Of a stretch of 47,624 nt of DNA, positions 33,041-40,810 are shown one piece after another. Each line of letters begins with the position of its first letter. The first letter of the stretch is position 1. Source of the DNA: Bacteroidetes bacterium UBA1312 (GTDB taxonomy: Bacteria; Bacteroidota; Bacteroidia; Chitinophagales; Chitinophagaceae); assembly GCA_002307135.1 (NCBI GenBank), contig DBTQ01000007.1, forward strand, positions 619 through 48,242. The letters are read 5' to 3'. Both the position numbers and the translations under genes were made by a program. A model generated the notes under the pieces. The model did no database searches. It saw only the letters and a list, made by a program, of their open reading frames with translations, and was not told where the DNA came from.

Positions 33041-33072
33041 ACCCTAATACTTTATGGTATTGGGGTTTCTTT
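33041..33072 (+). terminator. Terminator after osmC-type gene, overlapping an alternative hairpin
   Basis: ACCCTAATAC pairs with GTATTGGGGT (10 bp, one G:U) around a six-base loop, and TTCTTTTTG follows. The 5' arm overlaps the sequence ACAACCC (33038-33044), which can pair instead with GGGTTGT at 33019-33025. The two folds are mutually exclusive. Confidence 0.75.
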
Positions 33073-33167
33073 TTGTGACAGAGTCATTCTGGAATCTGGC
33101 TTTGTACTACATTCGTGCCTCTTTTGTTCATTATAAGGACAAGAACAGTAAACAAAATATATTCAGT

Positions 33168-33557
33168 ATGACATTAGACGAACGAATTGCAGCATCGGAA
33201 ACTCATATCTTTAAAGCAGTTTTCCCCAATACTACCAACCATTATGATACCTTATTTGGTGGTACAGCTATGCAGCTGATGGACGAAGTAGCTTTTATTG
33301 CCGCCACGCGCTTTAGCCGCCAACAGATGGTAACAGTCAGTAGCGATCGTATTGACTTTAAGAAACCAATACCTGCGGGTACTATTGTCGAACTGATTGG
33401 TAAAGTAACTTATATAGGCAATACCAGCCTAAAAGTGCGGGTAGAAATATTTATTGAACAGATGTATGCCGATCATAGAGAGAAAGCCGTAACAGGAGAA
33501 TTTACATTTGTGGCAGTCGATGAGCATAAAAAATCAGTGAAAATCTTTAGAGATTAA
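33168..33557 (+). CDS. Acyl-CoA thioesterase (YciA-like hotdog protein)
   Basis: From the ATG at 33168 this is a 129-aa hotdog thioesterase. FPNTTNHYDTLFGGTAMQLMDEVAFIAATRF contains the asparagine/aspartate residues of the YciA-type active site. SDRIDFKKPIPAGTIVELIGKVTYIGNTSLKVRVEI is the typical second half. The reading frame extends 38 codons upstream (from 33054), but that stretch overlaps the terminator hairpin of the preceding gene and does not resemble the family. Confidence 0.9.
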   Translation: MTLDERIAASETHIFKAVFPNTTNHYDTLFGGTAMQLMDEVAFIAATRFSRQQMVTVSSDRIDFKKPIPAGTIVELIGKVTYIGNTSLKVRVEIFIEQMYADHREKAVTGEFTFVAVDEHKKSVKIFRD

Positions 33558-33586
33558 ATTAATATTACATTTGAATTAGAAGTAAT

Positions 33587-33608
33587 GCAGTTGCCACTGC
33601 TCATTTTT
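33587..33608 (+). terminator. Weak terminator candidate after the thioesterase gene
   Basis: GCAGT pairs with ACTGC around TGCC, and TCATTTTT follows. The stem is only five base pairs, so this is a tentative call. Confidence 0.4.
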
Positions 33609-33660
33609 ACCTTGTCCGAAACCTTTTAATAATTTCCCATAAAAATGCGTGCTATTTCAT

Positions 33661-33668
33661 TATTTTTG
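33661..33668 (+). promoter_or_regulatory. -7 box of recA
   Basis: TATTTTTG matches TAnnTTTG, 37 bases before the recA ATG. No -33 TTTG at the expected spacing and no recognisable LexA-type box are visible. Confidence 0.5.
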
Positions 33669-33705
33669 AACAATAATAGTAGCAAAAAATAAAATCAACA
33701 TAAAA

Positions 33706-34707
33706 ATGGCAGCAGTAGCAGAAGACAAACAAAAAGTATTAAAATTAGCTTTAGAAAAGATTGAAAAAGATTTTGGAAAAGGTTCAGTAATGACCCTTGG
33801 CGACAAGCAGGAAGTGGCGATTGATGTAATCAGTACCGGTTCTCTTGGGCTGGATGTGGCTTTGGGTGTTGGCGGTTTTCCTCGTGGCAGGGTGATTGAA
33901 ATTTACGGTCCGGAATCTTCAGGTAAAACAACAATAGCTATTCACACTATTGCAGAAGCACAAAAGAAAGGTGGTATCTGCGCTATTATAGATGCGGAGC
34001 ATGCCTTCGACTCCAACTATGCACGCAAATTGGGTGTGGATGTAGATAGCTTAATTATCTCTCAACCCGACTATGGTGAGCAAGGTTTGGAAATAGCCGA
34101 CAGATTGATCTCTTCAGGTGCCGTAGATGTAGTAGTTATCGACTCCGTAGCAGCATTGGTACCTAAGAGTGAATTGGAAGGTGAAATGGGTGATAGCAAA
34201 ATGGGGCTTCATGCGCGCTTGATGAGTCAGGCATTGCGTAAACTTACAGCTACCATTTCCCGTACAGGCTGCTGCTGTATATTCATCAACCAGCTCCGCG
34301 AAAAAATAGGCGTGATGTTTGGTAATCCCGAAACGACTACCGGTGGTAATGCGTTGAAATTCTACGCATCGGTGCGTTTGGATATTCGCCGGATCAGCCA
34401 AATCAAAGACGGCGATGTAGCCAGCGGTAACCGTACTAGAGTGAAAGTGGTGAAGAATAAAGTAGCGCCACCATTCCGTCAGGTAGAGTTCGACATTATC
34501 TTCGGTGAAGGGATCAGCAAAGTGGGCGAAATTATAGATATGGGTGTTGAATTGGCAATATTGACCAAGAGTGGATCTTGGTTTAGCTATGGCGATACCA
34601 AAATCGGACAAGGTCGCGATGCGGTAAAACAATTCCTCAATGACAACCCCGAAGTAGCAGCAGAAGTAGAAGGAAAAATTCGTACCATGTTGCAGGAACA
34701 AGCCTAA
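33706..34707 (+). CDS. recA: Recombinase RecA
   Basis: RecA forms filaments on single-stranded DNA for homologous recombination and the DNA damage response. The 333-aa protein has Walker A GPESSGKTT (68-76), the Walker B strand DVVVIDSVAALVPK, the L2-loop FINQLREKIGVMFGNPETTTGGNALKFYASVRLDIRR and the intact C-terminal domain. The long acidic tail of enterobacterial RecA is missing, as usual in Bacteroidota. It is transcribed alone and closed by its own terminator. Confidence 0.99.
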   Translation: MAAVAEDKQKVLKLALEKIEKDFGKGSVMTLGDKQEVAIDVISTGSLGLDVALGVGGFPRGRVIEIYGPESSGKTTIAIHTIAEAQKKGGICAIIDAEHAFDSNYARKLGVDVDSLIISQPDYGEQGLEIADRLISSGAVDVVVIDSVAALVPKSELEGEMGDSKMGLHARLMSQALRKLTATISRTGCCCIFINQLREKIGVMFGNPETTTGGNALKFYASVRLDIRRISQIKDGDVASGNRTRVKVVKNKVAPPFRQVEFDIIFGEGISKVGEIIDMGVELAILTKSGSWFSYGDTKIGQGRDAVKQFLNDNPEVAAEVEGKIRTMLQEQA

Positions 34708-34773
34708 ATCATTTGGCCGATAGCGTCCGATAAAATAGGACTGTGCTATCCTACATGTTTTAATAAATAAAAT

Positions 34774-34813
34774 AGCCTTTGCGGAGCAAATGACAGCGCC
34801 GTGAAGGCTTTTT
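34774..34813 (+). terminator. Terminator after recA
   Basis: AGCCTT (34774-34779) pairs with AAGGCT (34804-34809), with additional CGG/CCG pairing inside, and TTTTT follows. It lies about 65 bases after the recA stop. Confidence 0.65.
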
Positions 34814-34834
34814 CACAGTTTTCAAATCAATAGC

Positions 34835-37414
34835 ATGAAATCATATTTCGCAATCCCACTTGCGCTCGCAATGCTCCTTTTCTCCTGCAAATCTGCCAGA
34901 AAAACAACGGGTAAATACAAAGAAATGGATACCGTGAAGGTCAGTGCACACAATAATCCTTTGGCTATTTACCGGGCATCAGCCACACGTGTTTGGGATA
35001 TTGTACATACGCGCGCCGCTTTGTCGTTCGACTATAAAAACAAGACTGCTGCCGGCGAGGCAACCCTTACGCTTCACCCCTATTTTTATGCTACAGATAC
35101 TTTGTGGCTCGATGCCAAGAGCATGAAAATAGATGCGGTAACAGCCAACAACAATGCCCTGATGTACACTTATGAGCATGATGTGCTGAAAATAAAATTG
35201 GGCAGAAAATACAACAGGCAGGATACACTTCAGCTTAGCATTCGCTATACGGCTATGTCCTATGCAGAGGCTACTGGTGGCAGCTCTGCTATTACCGACG
35301 ACCGCGGATTGTATTTTATCAATAGCGACAACAGCACGCCCGGCAAACCGATCCAGATATGGACACAGGGCGAAACAGAATCCAATAGCCACTGGTTGCC
35401 CACCATCGACAAACCCAATGAGCGCACAACTGTAGAGCTGGCGCTGACGGTGCCGCCCCGGTTCAAGACGCTGAGCAATGGTGCTCTGGTATCGAGTGTG
35501 GCCAATGGTGACTTACGTACCGATGTTTGGAAAATGGATCAACCAATACAGGTATATGCCATCATGTTTGCAATCGGCGACTTTGCAGTAATCAAAGATC
35601 ATTGGAGAGATAAAGAAGTGAATTATTATGTAGAGCCGGAATACGCGCCTTATGCCAGCAATATGTTTAACCATACTCCGGAAATGATTGGCTATTTCTC
35701 CGACGTTACAGGTGTGCCTTATCCTTGGAATAAGTACAGCCAGGTGGTGGTGCGCGACTATGTGTCCGGCGCTATGGAAAATACTTCTGCAAGTTTGTTT
35801 GGTGAATTTGTCAACCAAAACAACCGGGAGCTGGCTGATAAAAATTTTGAAGATGTGGTATCGCATGAATTGTTCCACCAATGGTTTGGCGACTATGTTA
35901 CGGCAGAGTCCTGGTCCAACCTTACAGTCAATGAATCTTTTGCTACTTATGGCGAATATTTATGGCGCAGGTTTCATCAAGGGCAGGTAAAGGCTGATGA
36001 GTTGGCATACGACGATTTGACACGCTACCTAGCCAGTACAGAATATAAAGATCCGGTATTGGTGCGTTTTCATTACCGCGATAAGGAAGAAATGTTCGAT
36101 AGAGTTTCGTACCAAAAGGGTGGAGCTATACTGCATTACCTCAATTCATTAATGGGCGACTCTGCGTTTTACAAATCCATGAATATTTATTTGACCACCA
36201 ACGCGCTCCATGCTGCCGAGGCCAACAATTGGCGCTTAGCTATTGAAGCGGCTACAGGACAGGACTGGTCTTGGTTTTTCAATCAATGGTATTATCGTGC
36301 CGGTCATCCGGTATTACGTGTACAATATGATTATACCGACGATGCCAAGCAATTGGCAGTGACTGTGAGTCAAACTCAAGACACTTCTGTTGGCTTGTAT
36401 CACCTGCCCTTCAAGACATTGCTGCTGTATGGCAACGAGCAGAACATTGTCGAGTGGGATATTACACAGCAGTCGCAAACCTTCTATTATCCCTACAAAA
36501 ATGGTGTAGCACCAATAATAGTGCCCGATATTGAACATGTGCTACCTGCATCCATAACAGAAAATAAAACCTACAAACAGTGGCTCGAACAGCTTAACCA
36601 TACCAGCGACTATGTGAGCAAGCTCAATGCCGTAAATGCGGTAGCCGCAAAAGACATGAGCAATATAGATGTGGAGGTGCTACTGCGCGTGGCATTGAAG
36701 GATAAAATAGCAGCCATTCGCTTAGCCGCATTACGCAAAATATCGAAAATAGAAAATGAAGATATCCGCAAGAAATGGAATGGTGATGTGATACTTCTGG
36801 CCATGAACGATGCCGACAATAGTGTACGTGCAACGGGCATCTATACGCTAGGTTCTTGGGGCGATGCTACGCAAAAACAATTGATGATGGAATCCATATA
36901 CGACAGTTCCTATATGGTAGCGGGCAATGCCCTCTTTGCGCTCAGCCGTGTGGCCAAAGACACTGCCTATACCGTAGCTCGTAAAATGCTCGATGGCAAA
37001 CCCGGCACCAATCTCGATGCTTATGCCTGGTCTGTTATTGCCGGCCAAGGAAAAGCTCAGGATACGGCATTATTTCAGCACTATATATCTAAAAATGTCG
37101 GGGGCAACCGCAATTACCTCAGCACCTATTTGGCCTCTTATTGCAGCCACACCGACAACACAGCTGCATATACAGCAGCAGTGACTATGCTGGGACAAAC
37201 TATTGAAAAGATAGAAAATAAAAACAGCCGCCTCAACTATGCCGGCCTGTTGACCGGGCTGCACGAAGAGTTGAAAGCCGTAATGGGAAAGGATAAAAAA
37301 GACGCGGCATTGCAGCAAAATCTGATCCGGTTAAAAGCTACTGTACAATCCTTAAAGACTAAAGAACAGGAAAAGGAAATACTCAAAGCCTACAACGATA
37401 TATTGGAAGGCTAA
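34835..37414 (+). CDS. M1-family aminopeptidase lipoprotein
   Basis: This 859-aa protein begins with a lipoprotein signal ending LLFSC (C18). The M1 catalytic domain has the exopeptidase motif GAMENTS, the zinc site VVSHELFHQWFGDYV and the downstream glutamate in LTVNESFATYGEYLW. The tail (about 600 onward) contains HEAT-like helical pairs (DKIAAIRLAALRKISK, ADNSVRATGIYTLGSWGD, YMVAGNALFALSRV). It is therefore a membrane-anchored aminopeptidase, probably on the periplasmic or surface side. It lies after the recA terminator and marks the last core-like gene before the AT-rich island. Confidence 0.93.
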   Translation: MKSYFAIPLALAMLLFSCKSARKTTGKYKEMDTVKVSAHNNPLAIYRASATRVWDIVHTRAALSFDYKNKTAAGEATLTLHPYFYATDTLWLDAKSMKIDAVTANNNALMYTYEHDVLKIKLGRKYNRQDTLQLSIRYTAMSYAEATGGSSAITDDRGLYFINSDNSTPGKPIQIWTQGETESNSHWLPTIDKPNERTTVELALTVPPRFKTLSNGALVSSVANGDLRTDVWKMDQPIQVYAIMFAIGDFAVIKDHWRDKEVNYYVEPEYAPYASNMFNHTPEMIGYFSDVTGVPYPWNKYSQVVVRDYVSGAMENTSASLFGEFVNQNNRELADKNFEDVVSHELFHQWFGDYVTAESWSNLTVNESFATYGEYLWRRFHQGQVKADELAYDDLTRYLASTEYKDPVLVRFHYRDKEEMFDRVSYQKGGAILHYLNSLMGDSAFYKSMNIYLTTNALHAAEANNWRLAIEAATGQDWSWFFNQWYYRAGHPVLRVQYDYTDDAKQLAVTVSQTQDTSVGLYHLPFKTLLLYGNEQNIVEWDITQQSQTFYYPYKNGVAPIIVPDIEHVLPASITENKTYKQWLEQLNHTSDYVSKLNAVNAVAAKDMSNIDVEVLLRVALKDKIAAIRLAALRKISKIENEDIRKKWNGDVILLAMNDADNSVRATGIYTLGSWGDATQKQLMMESIYDSSYMVAGNALFALSRVAKDTAYTVARKMLDGKPGTNLDAYAWSVIAGQGKAQDTALFQHYISKNVGGNRNYLSTYLASYCSHTDNTAAYTAAVTMLGQTIEKIENKNSRLNYAGLLTGLHEELKAVMGKDKKDAALQQNLIRLKATVQSLKTKEQEKEILKAYNDILEG

Positions 37415-37424
37415 CAGTATTGAA

Positions 37425-37453
37425 TGTCATGCCGAGGATACGAGGCATCTAAA
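37425..37453. repeat. Short interrupted palindrome of dispersed-repeat type
   Basis: ATGCC and GGCAT flank GAGGATACGA, within a TGTC...TCTAAA context. Similar TGTCATGC-GAGGATACGA-GCAT sequences are, to my recollection, common intergenic repeats in Bacteroidota genomes. Only one copy is in this window. It stands at the boundary between core and accessory DNA. Confidence 0.45.
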
Positions 37454-37481
37454 GTTTGGCACTTACTTATTAGTTAAGGCA

Positions 37482-37859
37482 CTATCTGTGATTACGTAAT
37501 ATTGTTTGAATTTTTTGAGAATCTAATTCAAACGTTATAAAAATTCCGTTAGCGACTTTTATAATTTCTGATGGAAAAATTTGTCCATTCATTCCAGAAA
37601 ATACGACACCTTTATTTATATCATAATCTAATGATATTGATCTATTATTGGGTAAAGTAACGGTTAATGGAATATTAGTAATTCTATTAAGGCTAATAGA
37701 GGGTGTTCCTGCTGTAACAATATATCCGATATTATCGGTAAATAATCGTGCTATTTCCTCCATAAATGACAATTTTATAAAAATACAAGAATAAAATTCA
37801 CGGTAAATTTTATCAGCTATTTGTAGTTTAGGACGAATATACAATTTTTCTTTTTTCAC
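37482..37859 (-). CDS. Hypothetical protein (125 aa)
   Basis: I do not recognise this protein. The longest form uses a GTG at 37859; an ATG at 37763 would give a 93-aa product (MEEIARLFTDN...). The C-terminal two thirds are beta-rich (LPNNRSISLDYDINKGVVFSG, ANGIFITFELDSQ), with a final basic Arg-Asn-His-Arg. No signal peptide or domain is apparent. It is divergent from the membrane protein gene at 37923, with 63 bases between the outer start codons. Confidence 0.55.
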   Translation of the reverse strand: MKKEKLYIRPKLQIADKIYREFYSCIFIKLSFMEEIARLFTDNIGYIVTAGTPSISLNRITNIPLTVTLPNNRSISLDYDINKGVVFSGMNGQIFPSEIIKVANGIFITFELDSQKIQTILRNHR

Positions 37860-37922
37860 TCCCCTTATAGTATATAGAAGTTTGAAAGTTTATTGTTCTT
37901 ACAACTATCTTATATTTACTAT

Positions 37923-38516
37923 ATGGATAGGAAGTTAAAATCTGGCTTTAAATGGTTGGGTGAAATATTGCTAACAAGTGTTGTGGGGTATATACTTGAC
38001 AAGGTTGGTTTTATAGGATTGGTTAGTAATTATTTTGGTGGTAGGTCTAAAGGTATGATAGCATTTTTTAATTACTCTATTCCGTTATGGGAAGTTATTT
38101 TGTTGTTTATTGTATTCTCGGCAATCTCTTATTTTTTAAGAACAAAAGTCCTTTTTAAACCTAAATCTTCTTTAATTACACGGCAAGAGAAGCTATATGA
38201 ATTGGTAGATGAATTTAAGATTCGATTTAAATATATGCAAGGTCCATTAGCAAATGGGATTGAGTATAAAACTCATATAACAATGTCTAATGGGAATATT
38301 ATTTTGGAGAGGATAGAGCCTTATTGTGTGGTGAATCATAATCCAAAATTATTAATGAAATATGAATCTCCAGAAGGATATGGTGAGCCCGTATTTATTT
38401 GTCCAGACGATGATTGTTTAAATAGTACTTATTATAGTGATGTTGATAAAGTGCAACTAATTCTATATTCTGAATTAGAACATGAATGGGATAAAGCGAT
38501 AGCTACTAATAAATAA
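37923..38516 (+). CDS. Hypothetical two-helix membrane protein
   Basis: This 197-aa protein of unknown family starts at the ATG at 37923 (MDRKLKSGFKW). A hydrophobic segment lies at about 10-35 and a clear helix (LWEVILLFIVFSAISYFL) at about 50-70. The remaining 125 residues form a soluble domain with FICPDDDCLNSTYY, a possible metal or disulfide pair. An upstream TTG at 37893 extends the frame by 10 codons but is not convincing. It ends at a strong bidirectional terminator. Confidence 0.6.
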   Translation: MDRKLKSGFKWLGEILLTSVVGYILDKVGFIGLVSNYFGGRSKGMIAFFNYSIPLWEVILLFIVFSAISYFLRTKVLFKPKSSLITRQEKLYELVDEFKIRFKYMQGPLANGIEYKTHITMSNGNIILERIEPYCVVNHNPKLLMKYESPEGYGEPVFICPDDDCLNSTYYSDVDKVQLILYSELEHEWDKAIATNK

Positions 38517-38548
38517 AAGCCTGCAATTATTCAGGCTTTTATTTATTA
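38507..38548. terminator. Bidirectional terminator with 17-bp stem
   Basis: TAATAAATAAAAGCCTG is complementary over its full length to CAGGCTTTTATTTATTA, with an eight-base loop. It overlaps the stop codon of the membrane protein gene (38514-38516) and separates it from the convergent 475-aa gene. A-rich and T-rich flanks allow function on both strands. Confidence 0.88.
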
Positions 38549-38566
38549 GATCTAATTTACCCTGTA

Positions 38567-39994
38567 CTAGTATGGCAAATCGGTATCATTGTCAATAGTG
38601 ATATTACTTATCAGTTTATTAAATTCTTTAGCTAAATCGCTATTAGAGTTTTGTATCATTGTATCATTGTAAATTTTGAAAAACTCTAAACTAAATAAAA
38701 GAATTAATTCGTCTTTGTCTTTCGTTTCAACATGAATATCCAAACTGAAAAAATCTAAATGATATATACCTTCATCATTTAAAATGGCTTGTAAAAGAAT
38801 GGGGTGAATCAAGTTAAATTTTGAATTACCATACTTTATGGAATCAATACGTATAGGATATTCATTCGTTTCTTGGCTAAATAATAAATTATCTTTTATC
38901 GTTTTTTTAGAAAGGTCGGTCACATTTTCATCTTGCGGTACTTCAATATATACTTGTATTATTTTCCTTTTGGGAAACATATCAGCAGTAACTTTCTCAA
39001 TTGTTGGTTTCGGAATGATAATGTCTTTTGATCTCTCTACAATATTATAAGCTCTCTTAAAAGTATTGTCTTTATTATTAACTTTTAAGTTAACATTTTG
39101 GCTTTCTATTATCTTTATTAATGGCTCAAAGATTCGTTTACGAAGCTCGGCATCTGGGAATTTTTCAGCTATGCTTTTTGCATCATCATCATTTGAAAAA
39201 TCATTATCTATTACGTCATTCTTATAGTTTTCAATTAATGTTTTATTCCAATCATTGTATATTTTATCCATCTCAGTATCTCTTTGCAATGGGTCTGAAC
39301 AAATTGCAACGTGAAAACTATTAAAAGACATATCGCATATCCTTAATGCCTTAGTGTCTTGTAGAGCTGTAAATGTCTTCTTTAGTTTCTTATGATCCGC
39401 AGTAGTGTTTTTAAACGTTTCATAAAAGCTGTATGCTGAATATTCATTGTAAGATTTTGTAATATTACTTAAAAAATCCACAGCATCTTTTGTTCCTACT
39501 GTATCTCCGAATCTATTAGTTTTTGCATTTAATGTAAAATATAAGGCGTTTTCACGAAGTAAATTAATATAAGAATATTCAGAAAAGTAATCTTGATAAT
39601 CTGATGGAAAATCATAATCGAAGAAGTTATTATCTTCTGGTTTATAAGTACCTGGAAGATTATTGGGTGTAATAAGATACCCACCAATTATTTGTCCTGT
39701 GTTATCATTGTCTATGAGAAACAGGAAAGGATTTTCTTTTCCATCAAATATTAATTCATTTAGTGAAGCACTAGAATTTAAATAATAATAAAGATTATTT
39801 TTAGAAACTTTGCACACCAACCATCTATTATTTCCTTCATGAAAATCTACCCAATAGAATAGATAGTTATTCTCTAAATTGTCACTATAATGAGACAAAA
39901 CAACGTTACCCTCAAAACTCAGTAAGTCAGAAACTTTTACTAAGTTTTGAAATGGTAAATTGTCAATATGACCTCCGTTAATTTCCAAAAGCAT
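38567..39994 (-). CDS. Hypothetical protein, DUF6575-like N-terminus (475 aa)
   Basis: The N-terminal 110 residues (LSHYSDNLENNYLFYWVDFHEGNNRWLVCKVSKNNLYYYL) resemble what I recall as DUF6575; I hold this loosely. The central part is alpha-helical (about 150-300) and acidic, and the C-terminal part is beta-rich (KIIQVYIEVPQDENVTDLSKK). There is no signal peptide and no catalytic motif that I recognise. Its ATG shares a base with the stop of the upstream CxxC protein gene (TAATG arrangement), so the two are translationally coupled and probably act together. Confidence 0.6.
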   Translation of the reverse strand: MLLEINGGHIDNLPFQNLVKVSDLLSFEGNVVLSHYSDNLENNYLFYWVDFHEGNNRWLVCKVSKNNLYYYLNSSASLNELIFDGKENPFLFLIDNDNTGQIIGGYLITPNNLPGTYKPEDNNFFDYDFPSDYQDYFSEYSYINLLRENALYFTLNAKTNRFGDTVGTKDAVDFLSNITKSYNEYSAYSFYETFKNTTADHKKLKKTFTALQDTKALRICDMSFNSFHVAICSDPLQRDTEMDKIYNDWNKTLIENYKNDVIDNDFSNDDDAKSIAEKFPDAELRKRIFEPLIKIIESQNVNLKVNNKDNTFKRAYNIVERSKDIIIPKPTIEKVTADMFPKRKIIQVYIEVPQDENVTDLSKKTIKDNLLFSQETNEYPIRIDSIKYGNSKFNLIHPILLQAILNDEGIYHLDFFSLDIHVETKDKDELILLFSLEFFKIYNDTMIQNSNSDLAKEFNKLISNITIDNDTDLPY

Positions 39995-40428
39995 TATAGT
40001 ATCTCAATTATTTTAAATTTTAAAGGCAAATTGGCATTAATGTCTTCATAAAAACCAAAATGCCCATTGTTTTGTATTTCTTTCATCACACCATCATTTT
40101 GAACTAATGTGCCATTAGCAATATGAGAATAACCCAAATTTTCTTTGATTTTGGGAGCTAATTTCTTCCATGCTTTTTGTGCATTTGGAAGCGTGTCATA
40201 AAGAGATATTCCACACCTTGAACAATATACATTCTCTTCTGCATTAACATAATCAAATCCTATTCCAATTTTTTTGTCAAAAATAATATTGGGAAGGAAG
40301 TTAAGTTTATGGTTAATTGGACTATATACGAATCTATACGCAGACAAATTATCAGGTGGAGTTCCTGATTCTGGACACTGTGCCAACAATGTTCTTTGAT
40401 CTATTTCAGCTTGATACTTTAGTGCCAT
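39994..40428 (-). CDS. Hypothetical small protein with CxxC motif (144 aa)
   Basis: I do not recognise this protein. It has CSRCGISLYDTLPNAQKAWKKL in the middle (a CxxCG knuckle) and one further cysteine near the N-terminus (LLAQCPESG). The C-terminus ends in a hydrophobic beta-like stretch (LPLKFKIIEIL). It overlaps the 475-aa gene by one base and follows a 44-codon ORF by 91 bases on the same strand. A partner role for the 475-aa protein is inferred from coupling. Confidence 0.6.
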   Translation of the reverse strand: MALKYQAEIDQRTLLAQCPESGTPPDNLSAYRFVYSPINHKLNFLPNIIFDKKIGIGFDYVNAEENVYCSRCGISLYDTLPNAQKAWKKLAPKIKENLGYSHIANGTLVQNDGVMKEIQNNGHFGFYEDINANLPLKFKIIEIL

Positions 40429-40519
40429 TTCAAATTATTCCAAGGTAAAACTATAAAAAACCTTTCATAAAGTCTCCTTATATCAATAAAAGGTAAAAAA
40501 TACCGCTTCTTAAACTATT

Positions 40520-40654
40520 TTAAGTCACATTTTCTTTTGCAAAAAGGTTTAGTTCTTCTCTCAAAGATAGATAATCTTTTATCCAATCCACTTCAGATGG
40601 TTTCACCACAATTAAATTGTCATAATCTATAACTTGATTTTCTATTTTTTTCAT
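40520..40654 (-). CDS. Possible small protein of 44 aa
   Basis: An ATG at 40654 opens a 44-codon frame reading MKKIENQVIDYDNLIVVKP and then a Trp/Leu-containing helix (DWIKDYLSLREELNLFAKE), ending in TAA. The mix of charged and hydrophobic residues looks like a real small protein such as an antitoxin or regulator. It lies upstream of the CxxC protein gene on the same strand. The 361 bases at 40429-40789, the only gene-free stretch above 300 bases, hold this ORF, a hairpin and the transposase promoter. Confidence 0.45.
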   Translation of the reverse strand: MKKIENQVIDYDNLIVVKPSEVDWIKDYLSLREELNLFAKENVT

Positions 40655-40698
40655 ATACTATATATATAATTGTAAAACCTGCCCCTTGGGTAGATGTT

Positions 40699-40733
40699 TT
40701 ATTTATAGATCCGTCCTATTTTTCTATAAATAA
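40699..40733. repeat. 11-bp inverted repeat upstream of the transposase promoter
   Basis: TTATTTATAGA (40699-40709) is complementary to TCTATAAATAA (40723-40733) across a 13-base loop. It lies 28 bases before the -33 element of the transposase promoter. It could shield the transposase from outside transcription or be a regulatory or transposon-end structure; I cannot distinguish these. Confidence 0.55.
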
Positions 40734-40760
40734 TTTCCATATAATTTTATCATAATTTAT

Positions 40761-40792
40761 TTTGTTTATCCTGAATTAATAATATATCTTTG
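40761..40792 (+). promoter_or_regulatory. Consensus promoter of the IS1595-type transposase
   Basis: TTTG (40761-40764), 20 bases, then TATCTTTG (40785-40792). This is among the best promoter matches in the window. The transposase ATG follows 18 bases after the -7 box. The upstream in-frame TTG at 40790 is part of the box. Confidence 0.85.
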
Positions 40793-40810
40793 TTATACAA
40801 TAATAAAGAG

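Noticed and set aside
33054..33167. 38-codon upstream extension of the thioesterase gene
   Set aside because: It overlaps the terminator hairpin of the OsmC gene and has no family similarity; the ATG at 33168 gives the normal length.
34114..34701. 195-codon minus-strand ORF opposite recA
   Set aside because: It is a shadow of the recA reading frame with His/Phe-rich antisense composition.
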